DNA of 64,000 nucleotides from Smallanthus sonchifolius (GCA_023525975.1 CM042018.1:103656001-103720000), one strand, 5' to 3'; shown: positions 31,474 through 43,819, numbered from the stretch's first letter. Notes: generated from the letters alone by a model not told the origin. Numbers and translations are program-made.

Positions 31474-31920
31474 CTAGGTTAGAATCCCGTGTATTACACG
31501 GGTTGAATAAATATAATGTTATATACTTAATAATAAAAAAAATTATGTTTTTAAAAACCCGTGTATTACATGGATTAAATAAAATATAATGTAATCTGTT
31601 AACACATACATTTGTTAAAATGGAACAATATGAATATGTAAGTACATGATTAAAGAGTTTTTATTTAGATCTTACATGACTATAAAATTGTTTTCAGTTT
31701 ATAGAATTCATAAAAATATGATAGAACAATTTAATTGATGGTAAACACAGTTTTAAATTTAAAAATTTATAGATAAAAATTAAAACAAATAATTAATTTA
31801 GTTGCCTAAAATAGTGAAGTTGATTATTAATAGGAGAGAGATGCGGGAAAATGATAATGTGGAGGCTTAGAAATATGACAAGTGTCCCTCTAAAAACTTT
31901 GATTTATTAGTATGTATAGA
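31474..31920 (-). mobile_element. Small non-autonomous Helitron, 447 bp, minus strand
   Basis: Read on the minus strand, the 5' end is TCTATACATACTAATAAATC after an A (31920 downward). The 3' end is the hairpin CCCGTGTAATACACGGG, then ATTCTAAC and CTAG at 31477-31474 followed by T. These termini match the Helitron at 1019-5670. A second, decayed hairpin word CCCGTGTATTACATGG lies at about 31558. No coding capacity. Confidence 0.85.
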
Positions 31921-32514
31921 TATAGAAGTATATCCTTATTAACATTTATTAGGTTTGTAAGTTTTACTGAAAAATGAATTTTTAATTTAAAAAACTATCC
32001 ATTCTTTGAGGGTTTGCAAAAGTTGGTAGGGTAAATAAATATAGTAACCCTCGTTTTGGCTCATTTCTAGCTTTACAAATTCAAAATTAATAATTTCTAG
32101 TATGTTATGTTATAGATTCAAAACAGTAAACAATTCTTTATAACCTATACTATAGAATCTTTATTGAACATTTTTAAATGACACTGCTACATGCGAGTTA
32201 ATATATTCCATTCATGAATATAATTTAGAAATTCATTCATATTATAATTCGGAAAGTCTGATTAGAAAGGTAATAGTAAAACAGAACCAGACACTATTAC
32301 TCCTAATATAAACTAGATCGATACTAAAGAACCGAGTTCTATTGCTTATTTATAAAGATTTTCATTTCTTAAAATAGCAAATTTCAGTGAACAGATTTTC
32401 AATACCATCTCAAATGACAAGTTTCAATGTTATTACCAAAAACAAGCTTTTAATAAAAAGAACTATAATCTTGGTATATCATATGTTAAATGAGGATAAA
32501 CTTAATATCTCTTA
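31921..32514. other. AT-rich intergenic DNA
   Basis: Nothing recognisable apart from the TTA duplication at its right end (32512-32514). Confidence 0.5.
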
Positions 32515-32750
32515 GAGCATCACAATGGTAGATGAGAAAAACACAACCAAACGCGTTACATCAGCATTCACATCAGATTTTCACTCATTCTTCAAAAACA
32601 CCAATTTTTACTCCAACACTGTATTCTTTTCCAAACACTATTTTTAAACAAAACGTAATAATCCGTTCGGATTTCTGGATGAGAATCAACCGAACGCATG
32701 ACTCCAATTGGGCTCCTCACGTTTGCCTCCATGGAGCGTTGTAGCTGCTC
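32515..32750. mobile_element. Tourist-like MITE, 236 bp
   Basis: The left end GAGCATCACAATGG and the inverted right end GAGCAGCTACAACG are of the GAGCATC...CAATG type common in plant PIF/Harbinger MITEs. They are flanked by TTA at 32512-32514 and 32751-32753. Confidence 0.75.
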
Positions 32751-33343
32751 TTACCACTCCTCTCTGGCCTAATCCTTTAAGTTATATAATTAGTTTTTTT
32801 TAATCATGCCCTATTTATCTTTTATGTGAGTGAATATATTATAGAACCCGTTTCTTGAAAAAGCTGGATAATATTGGAACATATATGTGTTTTATAATAC
32901 TGTGAAAGTTATAAAACTTGATAAAAACACAAATCTTGTAAAATAGTAATCATTTTAAAGTGCATAAAATAAAGAATTTGTGGGTAACACAAATTATTCA
33001 CGTCAACTTTTTTCTTAATTGCCGCTGGATTAGTTGTAAAATGTTGCCAAAGTGGGGAGTCAATGATTATGACTTTGTCAAAAAGGGGTGGCAATGTGGC
33101 ATGGCGTGCTTATTTAAGATGTAATGAATTATTATATGTTTACTTTTTAATTGGTTGAATTAAAAACTATTAGATTGTAAACTAACTAAAAAGAGAGATT
33201 CCAAAGGTTTATCAATAGTGTAATTAAATGCTTATAATCATATAAACCGTTTCATTAGAAAATATAATTGTTTTTATATGATATGTAGCTCTTTAAGTTG
33301 ACCGGTTATAGCAATAATCTTTAGGAATATTTATGGAGGAAAG
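32751..33343. other. AT-rich intergenic DNA
   Basis: No gene or repeat that I can support. Confidence 0.5.
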
Positions 33344-34069
33344 TAGTGGCGAAGCCAAGATTTTTTTCTTGTGGGGTTACTATTTTCAGTGCTCGGATCT
33401 CTAACAATCGAACATCAAAATTTTCGGGTCGATTCAGGTTGGATCACATAATAAAAAATGATACCATAATAAAAATACAAGTAACTGAAGCACATTTAAA
33501 CCATTAAATAAAAAATCTCCAATGAGGAATTTATTAAACCAATCGAAGGTTAATTAAAATAGGTAATTTCTAAAATTAAGAAATTCAGTATAAATAAAAA
33601 CTTAACTAGTATAAAAGGGACGAATCAGAAGCTTAGCTTAGCTCCCGTACTTGCGTAGGGGCCGGATCGCTTCGCGATCTGTTGTACGCAACCATATGAT
33701 TAATCTAATCCATATTATGATGGGCTAACTTCAAGTTAGGCTTGGTCGAACATTTCGGTCATTCCGATTTCTAGCGAGCAACTAGAGTTTCACCTAACAT
33801 CAGAGGAAAAGAAAACCAGAAGTGGAAGGAAAAAAACAAGAAAATTGTTTCAGGTGGGATTAGAACCCGTGACGTTTAGAGTACGGGGTGCAACATGGAT
33901 ACTACCAGGACGATACATCATTTGTTTCTTCTTTCTCATGAATTATTGTTATAGGGTCACCGTCAAAAAATTTATGGGTCGCTTGGGTTCCTGTTATATG
34001 TATGCTATATAAAAACAAAATTATGTAGGGTCGCTTGACTCCGTAACACATAACCTAGCTCCGTCCCTA
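33344..34069. mobile_element. hAT-like non-autonomous element, 726 bp
   Basis: The left end TAGTGGCGAAGCCAAG and the inverted right end TAGGGACGGAGCTAGG are of the plant CAGTGGCGGAGCCAG type. The 8-bp flanks GAGGAAAG (33336-33343) and GAGGAAAA (34070-34077) match at seven positions. It contains a perfect short hairpin GATCGC-TTC-GCGATC (33665-33679) in a GC-rich spot, and no transposase frame. Confidence 0.7.
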
Positions 34070-34793
34070 GAGGAAAAGGGTTTTGATCTTTGATTAGGAA
34101 GGGAGTAGAGTGCGAGCTAGCATCAATATAACTAATTTAAAACAAAATATGAAACTATTTTGATATGGATTTTTAATGTTAACAAAATATGATGTCTTGT
34201 GGAAACAATATATGGAGCCTAAAGTAGTAAATGAGACTTTGGTAAAGAAAAAAAAAACTATAATTTTTTGAAATCGATCCAACCACCAATCGATTTGGGA
34301 CTTAGTCAACAAAACCATCAAGCAGAATCGTCAATCGATTTGGGACTCAAACGTCACCCCCTATGCTTCAGACCCTCGTCTCTAGTTGTTATACTGGAGC
34401 TGCGAACAACATCGATGGAAACCAAAAAAATTATGGGTGAATTCGGCATGGTTAAAGCAAGATTTGAAGATAACAACATATGTGAGCAAGAAATGAAATT
34501 GAGGGTGTTGTTAATTCAATCATGGTTGTAGTTTAGGTTTGTAGCAGTATCTAATATTGCCTCTCAAATGCAGAGATGATGAAAATGATGATGCCTGAAG
34601 TGTTGTCTTCCCCACCAAAAACAACAAACCCTAGTAACAGAACCATTGATGTAATATGGTTCTGCCCCAGATCGATTGAAGTGTTGTCTTCACTTGTGAT
34701 CATGATGAAATCTAAAGGAGTAGTACATCTAATGTAACATCAGGACCGGTGAAAATCGTTAAACCGAGATTGTTGGCGGAGGATGTCACACCC
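34070..34793. other. Intergenic DNA left of element D
   Basis: A near-duplicate phrase CAATCGATTTGGGACT occurs twice (about 34288 and 34332). No gene is supported; an 87-codon frame at 34268 shows no family features. Confidence 0.5.
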
Positions 34794-35232
34794 CGGGTTT
34801 AGCCCACCCGGGAGCGTGACCCCCAGTTGGTACCTGTTTCATATTTTATCTCATCAGAGATTTATAGATATAGCGAAATATTTTAAATAACTCAGGATCT
34901 TTTCAAAATACGGGGAATCTCCCGTTTCATTTCATTATAACATATATAAACCTGATATTGTACACAAACGTTTAATTTACAAAAACTAAGATTTTACATG
35001 AGCCATTTGTTTCAACTGATGTATAGGGTGGACGTTCCCTTTTCTTTTTATGACATCATTTTCTTTGTCATCACATGGCTATATCATAATCAATTCATCC
35101 TTGGTTACATGTAAAAATGTTTGAAAATATTTTATCAGTATAAACTGGTGAATACAAGTATATTGGAATCATAATCTGACAAGCGTGAATAAATAGAACA
35201 ATTTGCCCATAGTTTCTAGTCAATTTACACTA
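34794..35232 (-). repeat. 3' LTR fragment of element D
   Basis: 439 bp starting TGTCACACCCCGGGTTTAGC, closely matching the right-hand LTR from 62764. In the minus-strand element this is the distal end of the 3' LTR. It stops where element C begins (35233). The rest of the 3' LTR and the 3' part of D pol are absent from the window. Confidence 0.8.
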
Positions 35233-36603
35233 TGACAATCCGAACTTTTTAGGTTAACTCCGTAACCAAATCCAGTTATATACTAACCTAGTTAACCTAA
35301 TACAAACCTCAGGGACTAATTCTGTCATTATTCAAACTCAAACTACTAGGACTAATTATGTAATTAGCCTAAACTCAATCCTAATTGACTTTGTAAAGTC
35401 AAAATCCAATATTCAAGTTTCTGTTGACTTTGTAAGTCAACTAACCATGTGTTTAACTCAATTCAAACCCCAGGGACCAATTCTGTCTATTTCTAAACTT
35501 TAAAACAGAAAAACAGAGGGACTAATCCTGTATTTTGCCCAACCTTGATTTTGTTGACTTTAGAAAGTCAACCCGACTATGCTTGAGTCCAATTCGCATG
35601 CTAGGATCGTTTCTATGTGAAATTGTAACTGATATTGCATGATTAATGACATTAACGGTTATAATCATCAAATAAAACACCATCATTGCCGAATTAAACC
35701 GATTAATGGCCAATTATGGCATAATCGTCGATACCATGATCGTATATCCATCGAATTCGACAAATCATTGTATCACTCTCACAATTGAACACTCTGCGCA
35801 CTCTAAACGAACGTATTTGAAGCTGTTTCACACCTCATTTTGGTCGGAGCTGCAGTAGGAGCCACCAGAAACCAAGAACAAGCCGACGTATCTGAGTTTT
35901 GGTAGATCACTGTCAACCCGGCATCCATTTTGGTAATTGAAACTCCTATCACCTTCGTTTTCATCTATAGAACAGAAGCCCTAACCTTTTAGGGGCTGAT
36001 ATCAATGAATTTATCATGAACCCAATTCTAGGGTTCATGTGAAACCAGTTTAATCGAACTCCATCTCAGACCTTGTTTAAATTCAATTAAATAACATCGT
36101 TAGAATCGGAAAACCTTGTTTGTTGATAACCATATGCTAATTTAATCTCGTAACATCGATTTGTTCATGATCTGGAAACTAGGGTTTATTCATAATCAGA
36201 TTTGAGGTTTTTGATCTTAGACACAACGTAAATGAAATCAAACTACATCCACAGATTCGAAATGATCTAATTAACAAAAACCCAATGATTCTAGCCACTT
36301 CTATTATCAAAATTCTTCGAATTGACTCTGTGTTCTTAACTAGGGTTTCGGCCCTTCTCTTAGTAATTAAACGATCTTAAAAATGTTAGTTTTGCAATTA
36401 AACACACACAGATTCGTTTTGACACGATTATTAAAACCCCTATGTTGTTTTAATCAATCTGTATCGTCTTCGTTGGTTTTGGGATGGATCTTTGGACCGG
36501 TTTATGTGGGAGGAAGAACACAGGAGCCTGTTTGTTATAAACAATTCGATCCGGGTATTTGTGCGATACCCTAGCGGGCAGAGATGGTTAAGTGTGTGTG
36601 CTT

Positions 36604-36638
36604 GTGTGGGAGAGACTCGGGTTCGAGTCTCTCCACAC
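36604..36638 (+). other. Strong hairpin with pol III B-box-like loop in element C LTR
   Basis: GTGTGGGAGAGACTCG, loop GGTT, CGAGTCTCTCCACAC: a 15-bp stem with one bulged G. The apex GGTTCGAGTC resembles a tRNA B box, and GGTTAAGTG upstream is loosely A-box-like. The 3' LTR copy (45139-45173) keeps the structure with one mismatch. It may be a tRNA-derived relic or an RNA structural element; it does not fold as a complete tRNA by eye. Confidence 0.45.
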
Positions 36639-36789
36639 CCTTTTATTTTTAAAACATTTTCTGATTACTATTTTAATATAAAAACAATACTCCATATTAT
36701 TATATTAATATATTAATTTGTTCTAACCTTGTAAAATCACCTGTAGGCTCGGGTTTGGTTTGTAACCCTTTTTCATTAAAAATACCCAC

Positions 36790-37085
36790 TTTTAAAATAA
36801 TATATTTATATTATTTTCAAACCTCGACTTTGAATAAATAATATATTTATATTATTTTCAATCCGTGACTCAAATTAAAAATAATATATATTTAGATATT
36901 ATTTTCACATCATTTATAAATTTCGTGTAACGTTTTAAACTATTAAATTATATAATTATTTATATTATTTACTCTCGGTTATACACTCGAATAAAAATAA
37001 TATATTTATTATTTTTGCCACATAAAATGTTATTTTATTAGTCCTACGAACTTAAAATAATATATATAGTTATATTATTTTCATA
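36790..37085 (+). repeat. AT-rich palindromes, AATAATATATTTATATTATT
   Basis: At least five near-copies of AATAATATATTTATATTATT spaced about 50-60 bp apart, each able to fold on itself. The same set appears in the 3' LTR at about 45348-45630. Confidence 0.75.
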
Positions 37086-38144
37086 GCCATGATTTAAATG
37101 GTACAACTACACGAATATTTATTAATTAATTTTATTCGTAATTAGAAACTCTCGACACGAAACATATTTATCTTAACAATTATATTAAGAATTCCTTATT
37201 CCCGTGGACACGTTCGTCTACTCGTTGATCCTTAGAATGTTTTAAAACGTTCAAATCTTCCGTGTCGTCGTCACAAATCCCATGTGTCCCTAATTGTTAT
37301 GTTTATGATTTTAGGGCATACGTAAGCCGTTGTAGGCTAACACTTGTGTACCAAATCTCATACTTGTGTGATACTACCTACTACACAACGCAGGTGAGTT
37401 TCACGACCCTTTTTACTGTTTTTATTTGGGAGAGAAAACATGTCACAACAATTTTGGTTATTGTTCTCATATGATATCACGGTTGAGACTAAGCGTAACA
37501 CACTATCACTGAAAAGTCCTCACACACATCGGACCGTTAATATGAACTTAGCGAGGGAATGTTTGGTAGTACTACTGGGTTTGACAAGCCCCACCCGCGT
37601 TAGTCGCGCTAACTCGATTGGAGGTCGAACGGGTGAAATATTGGCCTAAACACTTTGCAAGGGTTGATAGACCTGGCGGGAGGCAAACAAACACATCAGC
37701 CAGCTTCGGTTGCGAGCGCTTTAGTAAAACATGAACATAGGCTAGATACCTATTGATATGCATATTGAATTCATATAATCTGTTAAACGTTTTTATTACT
37801 TTGTTGAAACCTGTGAACTCACCAACCTAGTGTTGACTCGTTTTCTTACATGTTTTCTCAGGACGCTAAGCAGGTGCACGTTAGGGCATGCATGGTGTCT
37901 TAATGATTATTATCATTGCATTTCAACTTTAAACACTTACTATAACTTCTGTCTTTATTTAGACTTGGGCGCGTTTGTTTTGCGCATTTACTTTTGTAAC
38001 GCTTCCGCACATTTACTCTGAACTTATATGTTATGACATTTTAAGTCCCATATAGTGTCGTTTGATGTAACTGATGTCTGAGATCCTGGTGTGTCACTTC
38101 CCAAACGATAAAACTTCGTTACTTGAATTTGGGGGTGTGACAGA

Positions 38145-38158
38145 TTAGTATCAGAGCC
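38145..38158 (+). other. Primer binding site, element C
   Basis: TTAGTATCAGAGCC two bases after the LTR end. The copy after the 3' LTR (46693 onwards) reads TTGGTATCAGAGCC, the standard initiator-Met match. Confidence 0.8.
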
Positions 38159-38261
38159 ATTGGTTATAGAGAACTAGGACTGCATACTAGACTATAGCCA
38201 CACACATTAGTTACTCAACTTAGATATCTATCCAGGCACTTACTCCTTATGTTTCAGGATC

Positions 38262-38911
38262 ATGTCTACTCCGCCTGCTTCACCACCAGCTATCCAGGAG
38301 CATGATGTTCCTACCATCCCATCACTAGATCCAAAGAGACGTCGGCTCGAATCGATTGATGATACTATTGTGTATGGTGAGCCCATGCATATACGGATGA
38401 GAGGTGCTTCACATGATTGGGATTGGTACCCTGGTCTGATCAGGAGTTGGGTCGGACAGGAACGGGTCCCATCTCCTTACTTTGGAGCTTCGTCATCTTC
38501 AGCACCACCTTTGCCACTATTACCTTGCACCTTGGAGCAAGCTTTCACAGCATTCGTGGCCACTATGGATCGGGAGATCCGTAACATGAGAGATGCCGCA
38601 GGAGAGATTTCAGGCCTGTTAGAGAGAGAGAGAAACATGCAAACGAGAGGATAGAATTACTGACAACAGAGTTGGCAGTCACAGACCATTACCATAATGA
38701 GTTGGTGGACACATTTAATCAATTACGGGCTCAAGTGGATACACTGGAGGCTACCAATGATGTAGCCATAGGTAGGATTGGGCAGTTGGAGGCACAGCTT
38801 GAGGGTGCCTTAGAGGCAACTGATGCACCTGACTCGGAGCCTGAGAATGAGTCGGCTGAAGAGGAGGAGGACGCCGAGTCGGTTATCTCTTCCACCGACA
38901 TCGGAGTTTGA
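38262..38911 (+). pseudogene. Leader ORF of element C with coiled coil and acidic tail
   Basis: ATG 38262 opens MSTPPASPPAIQEHDVPTIP, a basic patch DPKRRRLES and a Pro/Ser linker. It reaches a GAGAGAGAGA run at about 38620-38632, where the frame slips and ends at 38654. The alternate frame continues without a break to 38911 through heptad-like sequence (FNQLRAQVDTLEATN, IGRIGQLEAQLEGALEAT) to an acidic tail (SEPENESAEEEEDAES). Together about 216 codons, so it was probably one protein. It lies between PBS and gag, where standard gypsy elements have none. Function unknown. Element D has comparable leader ORFs. Confidence 0.6.
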
Positions 38912-39161
38912 TGTTTTATTTTATTTTTGTTATTTCCTTTCATTTCTAAACCTAGATGGGTAAGGCTGTTCCCATTTCAATAAAAATCTTAATAAACTGG
39001 TGTTGAGTTATTTATTTTATAGCCATTATAGTTTAAATAAATCATGAACCATGATCACAATCTCACATGTCATTGCAAACTTCCTTCTGTTTACCTATGC
39101 TTAAATGACGATAATATGCGACATATTTTCTCATTTTTTGTATTTGTGAATATGAAGAACT

Positions 39162-40587
39162 ATGGCTGAACGCGGACGCGGCGGTCGTGGAAACATAACC
39201 ATGTCAGCAGCTGAGCTGACAGCCCTGATTAACAATAGTGTGGCTGAAGCACTGACAGCACACATCGCTGCAGGTAAATTCAATATTCATGGACTCTAAC
39301 AAGCCAACTGTTTACACCTAAATTGTTTCCAAATCTTGTATACTCAATCATGCACCTACTCTCTATTCAGGTCAACAGAACAACCAACCAGCTTGCACTT
39401 TCAAGACTTTTATGGATTGCAAGCCTCACACCTTCAGCGGAGCGGAGGGAGCCGTTGGGTTACTCCGATGTTTCAGGAAAGTCGAATCAGTCTTCGCCAT
39501 GTGTAACTGTCCTGAGGAAAATTGGGTCAAGTTCGCATCAGGAACTCTGGAGGGTCCTACCCTCACCTGGTGGAACGCTCAGGTTCAGATACTAGGACTG
39601 GACATGGCTAATGCATCGCCATGGGAGGAATTTAAAACGATGATGAGGGAGGAATATTGCCCTCGAGATGAAATCCAGAAGTTTGAAGGGGAATTCTGGA
39701 ACTTGAAAATGGAGGGTTCTGAGATAGAACACTACACAAACCGATCACAAGAACTTGCTGTCATGTGCCCTCACATGGTGACTCCACCCTACAAACGGAT
39801 TGAAATGTTTATCAACGGTCTGGTACCCCAGATCCAGAGCATAGTCACCTCATCGAACCCCACTTCCATTCAACAAACCATCAGGCTTGCTCACAAGCTA
39901 ACTGATCATGCGGTCACTCATGGAACTTTGCCTCCAAGAGGTTCAGCTTCCAAAGCCACCGACAGCAACAAACACAAGTTTGACACCAGCAACAACAGCA
40001 GGGGTTCTCAGTCAAACCAACCCCAACAACAACAGCGTAGGTTTGAACCTACAAAAAGCTTCAACCAATCGACCTCTTCAAGTCAAAATCAAGGTGGTTA
40101 CACAGGAAAACTCCCCAAATGCAACAAGTGCAATTATCACCATCTTGGTGCATGTGACAAACTTCGTTGCCAAAGATGTGGCAAGATAGGTCATGCCGCC
40201 AAGGACTGTAGAGGTGAATTACAAGCCAAGAAGCCCTTCCAACAACCTGGGTCTACCAAAGTTTGTTTTGAATGTGGAAAAGAGGGACATTTCCAGAAGG
40301 ATTGTCCACAGTTAAAGAAGGGTGGCAACGGCAACAACAATAACCACCAAGGCAACAATAACAACAATGGCAACAATGGAGGGAACGGTGCAAAAGGACG
40401 AGCCTTTGTGCTAGGATCCGGAGAAGCTCGATACGACCACAATGTGGTTACCGGTAAGTTCCTTCTGAACAACTATTTTGCTTCTGTACTATTTGACACT
40501 GGTGCTGATAGGAGTTTTATATCTAAGAAATTTAGTAATTTGATAAAAGAAACTCCAACCTTACTAGAAGATAAGTACACCATATAA
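39162..40587 (+). pseudogene. gag of element C, with a canonical 97-nt intron
   Basis: Exon 1 39162-39273 (MAERGRGGRGNITMSAAELT...), intron 39274-39370 (GTAAATTC ... TCTATTCAG), exon 2 from 39371. Joining keeps the frame; without splicing a TAA follows at 39298. Exon 2 has the capsid signature (EGAVGLLRCFRKVESVF, EGPTLTWWNAQV, PWEEFKTMMREEYCP), a linker rich in Asn/Gln, and zinc knuckles CQRCGKIGHAAKDC and CFECGKEGHFQKDC. The protease motif VLFDTGADRSFI follows. The frame ends at TAA 40585-40587, inside what would be protease. The only clear damage to gag itself is this downstream stop. Confidence 0.85.
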
Positions 40588-43500
40588 ATAGTTGATGGAC
40601 AGATAATAGAGGCAACCCACACTCTTAAAGGCTGTAAACTTGAACCGGTTGGTCATAAACTTGACATTGATCTCATGTCGGTCACACTCGGCAGTTTTGA
40701 CGTAATTGTCTGAATGGATTGGTTATCTAAGAACTAAGCCGAGATTGTATGTCAGGAGAAAATTGTTCATCTTCCTCTCCCTAGTGGAGAAATCCTCTCT
40801 GTCCAAGGTGAGAAGAGTGGTGCTGTTATGGGCATCATATCTTTCATGAAAGCACAAAAGTGTCTACGTAAGGGTCATACTGCCATTTTGGCTCTCGTCG
40901 CTGAGCAGCCTTCTGAGGAGAAGAGGATTGACAACATCCCAATCGTACGTGATTATCCAGAAGTATTTCCCGAAGACTTTCCTGGTCTTCCACCACACCG
41001 CCAAGTCGAATTTCAAATTGACCTAGCACCTGGAGCAGCACCTATTGCTCGGGCACCCTACTGACTTGCACCCAGTGAATTGCAAGAACTATCTACACAA
41101 TTACAAGAGTTGTTAGATAAAGGTTTCATTCGACCTAGCTCTCGCCATGGGGGCTCCAGACCTATTTGTCAAAAAGAAGGACGGGACCTTCCGCATGTAC
41201 ATTGACTATCGTGAGCTTAACAAGGTAACCATCAAGAACCGTTATCCTCTACCCCGCATCGATGATCAATTTGATCAACTCCAAGGATCAAGCTACTATT
41301 CCAAGATAGATCTTATATCCGGCTATCATTAACTGAGAGTCCGAGACGAGGACATATCAAAGACGGCATTCAGAACTAGGTATGGTCACTACGAATTCAT
41401 GGTCATGCCATTCGGATTGACCAATGCACCCGCGGTATTCATGGACCTCATGAACCGTGTGTGTAAACTGTACCTGGATCAGTTCGTCATCGTCTTCATT
41501 AATGACATCCTCATTTATTCCAAGAATAGGGATGAACATGAGGAACACATGCGATTGATTCTAGAATTTCTAAAACAAGAACAATTATACGTAAAACTTT
41601 CAAAGTGCGAATTCTGGATTCGTGAAGTGCAATTCTTAGGATATGTAGTCAATGGGAACGGAATACATTTCGGTCCATCTAAAATAGAAGCCATCAAGAA
41701 TTGGAAGGCGCCGACAACTCCAACTGAGGTGCGACAATTTCTGGGATTGGCTGGCTATTATCGTCGCTTCATTGAATGATTCTCCAAGATTGCCCAACCC
41801 CTCACAGCCTTAACTCAAAAGGGTAAACCCTATAACTGGGGTGACACCTAGGAATCAGCATTCCAACTTCTGAAACAGAAACTCTGCAGTGCACCAATCC
41901 TATCTCTTCCAGAGGGAACGAATGATTTTGTGGTGTATTATGATGCATCCATTCAAGGTCTTGGTTGTGTGCTGATGCAACACGAGAAGGTCATCGCATA
42001 CGCTTCTCGACAGCTAAAAATACATGAGAAAAACTGCACAACTCATGACTTAGAATTGGGAGCCGTAGTATTTGCACTAAAGATATGGAGACACTACTTG
42101 TATGGTACCAAATGCACTATCTACACCGATCACAAGAGTCTTCAACATATCTTTGAACAAAAAGAGTTGAACATGCGACAGCGTCGTTGGGTCAAACTCT
42201 TAAATGACTATAACTCTGCAATCAGATATCATCCGGGGAAGGCTAATGTGGTAGTCGATGCCCTAAGCCGTAAGGACACCAAACCTAAACGAGTTCGAGC
42301 ATTACAACTTACTATTCACACTGGATTGCTTGACAAAATCCGAAGTGCTCAACTTGAAGCCCTTAAAGAGGAAAACCTATCGCTGGAAGCCACATGCGGT
42401 ATGGAAGAACAACTGGAGGTCAAATCAGATGGCATTCGCTACCTTGCAGAGCGAATATGGCTTCCAGTGTATGGAAACTTAAGAGAACTGGTTATGAATG
42501 AAGCTCACAAATCTCGATACTCTATTCATCCAGGCTCTGACAAGATGTATCATGACCTAAAGGTGCTATATTGGTGGCCAAAGATGAAGGCTGATATAGC
42601 CACCTATGTGAGCAAGTGCCTGACTTGGGCAAAGGTCAAAATAGAATACCAAAAGCCTTCTGGCCTACTTCAACAACCAGAGATCCCCATGTGGAAATGG
42701 GAACAAATATCTATGGACTTCATAACCAAATTACCCCGAAGTCCTAGTGGATGCGAAACCATCTGGGTGATCGTCGATCGTCTGACTAAATCCGCTCACT
42801 TCTTAGCAATCAGAGAGATTGACAAAATGGAAAAACGTACTCGTATTTACTTGAAAGAAGTTGTCTCTCGGCACGGAGTGCCAATTTCTATCATTTCAGA
42901 TCGAGTGGCTCGATTCACATCACATTTCTAGCAATCGCTACAAAAAGCTTTAGGTACGCGTCTAGATATGAGTACGGCGTACCATCCTCAAACTGATGGT
43001 CAAACGGAACATACCATTCAAACCTTAGAAGATATGCTACGAGCTTGTGTGATTGACTTCGGTAACACTTGGGAGTCTCACCTGCCTCTGGTGGAGTTCT
43101 CTCACAATAATAGTTATCACACTAGTATCAAGGCAGCACCATTCGAGGCATTGTACGGACGTAAATGCCGATCTCCTATCTGTTGGGCTGAAGTTGGGGA
43201 TAACCAACTTACGGGTCCTGAACTCGTTTTAGAAACCTCTGAAAAGATCGTCCAAATTCGAAACCGTATGGCGGTAGCTCGTGATCGTCAAAAGATCTAT
43301 GTCGATAAGCGTCGTAAACCATTAGAGTTTCAAGTAGGCGACATGGTTCTTCTGAAAGTCTCACCTTGGAAAGGTGAAATTCGTTTCGGGAAAAGAGGCA
43401 AACTGAATCCTCGTTATGTTGGACCGTTCAAAATAGTGAAGAGAATTGGTCCAGTAGGGTATCAACTTCACCTACCTGAAGGACTCAGTGGTGTACACGA

Positions 43501-43819
43501 CGTCTTTCACGCCTCGAACTTGAAGAAATGTGTAGCAGACGAGACACTCGCGGTTCCTCTTGAGGAACTACACATCGATGAATAATTGCGTTTAATTGAA
43601 GAACTGGTAGAAATCATGGATAGGGAAGTCAAAACGCTCAAACGCAGTAAAATTCCTATTGTCAGAGTTCGTTGGAACTCGAAACGCGGACCGGAATTCA
43701 CATGGGAGCGTGAGGATCAGATGATACGTAAGTATCCTCATCTGTTCAAGCACTCCACGTCAAACTCTCAAGGTACTATTCTAATTTTCGGGACGAAAAT
43801 TCTTTCAACTAGGGGATGA
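40588..43819 (+). pseudogene. pol of element C (PR-RT-RH-INT), many stops
   Basis: RT: KGFIRPSS (frameshift about 41140), DYRELNKVTIKNRYPLPRID, MPFGLTNAPAVFMDL. The catalytic box reads FINDI where FIDD is expected, so a catalytic Asp is changed to Asn. RNase H: YYDASIQGLGCVLMQ and CTIYTDHKSLQHIF. Integrase: NEAHKSRYSIHPG...CLTWAKVK (second zinc Cys is Trp), then ISMDFITKLP, SIISDRVARF, STAYHPQTDG and the DDE Glu in QTEHTIQTLED. Tail VRVRWNSKRGPEFTWERED. In-frame stops occur at about 40585, 40711, 40736, 41062, 41330, 41777, 41849, 42929 and 43583. Not functional. Confidence 0.87.

Larger units (their letters stand above)
35233..38142 (+). repeat. 5' LTR of element C
   Basis: 2910 bp. The 3' LTR is shorter mainly because a segment corresponding to about 36387-36492 here is missing there, with CGATCTT/GGATCTTTGG at the break. 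It contains a long hairpin (36604-36638), AT palindromes (36790-37085) and a GC-rich block near 37590-37700. Confidence 0.9.

Noticed and set aside
33840..33900. tRNA-like GGGATTAGAACCCGTGACG as a tRNA or SINE
   Set aside because: Only a T-arm-like word in reverse, inside a hAT-like element; no A box or cloverleaf.
36568..36640. tRNA gene in element C LTR
   Set aside because: A B-box-like word is present, but no complete cloverleaf or acceptor stem can be drawn; it forms a single long hairpin.
38731..38943. Reverse-strand Ser-rich ORF
   Set aside because: Antisense of the acidic tail of the C leader ORF.
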